Positions 14,190-14,439 of a stretch of 14,439 nucleotides of DNA are shown one piece after another. Where the stretch lies: NCBI GenBank assembly GCA_025454675.1, contig JALONZ010000008.1, positions 1 to 14,439 of the forward strand, in the 5' to 3' direction. The notes beneath the pieces are model-generated. The model had not been told where the DNA came from, ran no database searches, and was given only the letters and a program-made list of their open reading frames with translations. A program made the translations under genes and the position numbers. The DNA comes from Anaerolineae bacterium (GTDB taxonomy: Bacteria; Chloroflexota; Anaerolineae; Aggregatilineales; Phototrophicaceae). Position 1 is the stretch's first letter. Every line of letters begins with the position of its first letter.

Positions 14190-14439
14190 CCTAATAGGGA
14201 GTAGTTCCTCTATCAATAAAAACAGCCCATGCAAAGGTATCATAGCTTAGCTGCGGCAACAAGAAGGTTGAAGTAAATTCACCTATGATGCGCGACGCGT
14301 AACGATAGTATGTACGCGCCTTGATCAACATACCGCTTTGTCCTAGGAGTCTATGATGGTTTCGTCGCCATCTAGAAATATGTAATTTGGGACTGAGCAG
14401 ACCCCCAGGGTAGGGGACGATGAAGCTAGAAGCTCGATT
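14085..14439. other. Foreign-looking end segment: mobile element end or assembly junction
   Basis: Peptidase-like sequence ends at about 14084, and the remaining ~355 bases share no reading frame or style with the genes before them. The minus strand holds one open frame (14191-14439) with different Arg codon use, ending about 100 bp from the junction, as a transposase gene might. A hairpin CGCAA / TTGCG lies at 14167-14183, just beyond that frame. No terminal inverted repeat or target duplication can be tested because the other end is outside the window. A chimeric contig end is equally possible. Confidence 0.4.
14191..14439 (-). CDS. Hypothetical protein, partial (N-terminus beyond window)
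   Basis: An uninterrupted minus-strand frame of 82 codons enters from the window end and stops at TAG 14193-14191. The last residues read FAWAVFIDRGTTPY; earlier parts include HISRWRRNHHR and ARTYYRYASRIIG. I do not recognise the family. Of nine Arg codons, three are AGA and three CGA, whereas Arg in the neighbouring genes is mostly CGC, CGT or CGG. This suggests a separate origin, such as a transposase or cargo gene. A chance open frame of this length is possible. Confidence 0.35.
   Translation of the reverse strand, partial: NRASSFIVPYPGGLLSPKLHISRWRRNHHRLLGQSGMLIKARTYYRYASRIIGEFTSTFLLPQLSYDTFAWAVFIDRGTTPY

Noticed and set aside
14096..14190. Inverted pair GCTACG / CGTAGC as insertion sequence ends
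   Set aside because: Only six bases match, 83 bp apart, which is easily chance and too short an element.
1..14439. CRISPR array, tRNA, rRNA or a multi-gene defence island
   Set aside because: No regularly spaced repeats, cloverleaf or rRNA-like stretches were seen, and no nuclease-helicase or toxin-antitoxin gene sets occur.

Overview
The window looks like one stretch of a bacterial chromosome, possibly an assembled metagenomic contig. It is densely coded, of moderate G+C by eye, and has no tRNA, rRNA or CRISPR array. The housekeeping genes, frequent TTG/GTG starts, a G/C-rich intergenic repeat and the styles of the membrane, beta-propeller and TPR proteins suggest a Chloroflexota (Anaerolineae-like) organism. 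That placement is inference from general resemblance, not a phylogenetic result.

Layout. Positions 1-645 (-) hold the start of ftsY, the signal recognition particle receptor. A divergent control region (646-854) carries a perfect 20-bp palindrome and smaller operator-like palindromes. Then come moaC and a fused moaD-moaE (855-2060, +), the middle steps of molybdenum cofactor synthesis. A composite hairpin repeat (2071-2176) separates them from fabF and rnc (2228-4218, +), which overlap by one base (TAATG). A large membrane protein with a C-terminal endonuclease/exonuclease/phosphatase (EEP) domain (4160-6280, -) converges on rnc and overlaps its 3' end by 59 bp.

A promoter and leader hairpin precede a 662-residue two-domain protein (6408-8396, +). 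Its N-terminal half is a methylthioadenosine/S-adenosylhomocysteine (MTA/SAH) deaminase-type amidohydrolase and its C-terminal third is a CYTH (triphosphate-tunnel) domain. A strong terminator closes it. On the minus strand follow an MFS transporter (11020-9683) and a secreted beta-propeller protein (9606-8437). Divergently, a 727-residue TPR solenoid protein (11110-13293, +) leads to an M28-family metallopeptidase (13374 onward). Recognisable M28 sequence stops abruptly near 14084; the last ~355 bases look foreign, with an open minus-strand frame running off the end.

How the genes fit together. moaC and moaDE are consecutive pathway steps and abut exactly. fabF-rnc close to ftsY recalls the widespread fab-acpP-rnc-smc-ftsY neighbourhood, broken up here. 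The most unusual items are the amidohydrolase-CYTH fusion, the EEP membrane protein lacking two expected active-site residues, and the interrupted M28 gene. I found no obvious multi-gene defence or mobile system; the novelty is in domain architecture and gene boundaries.
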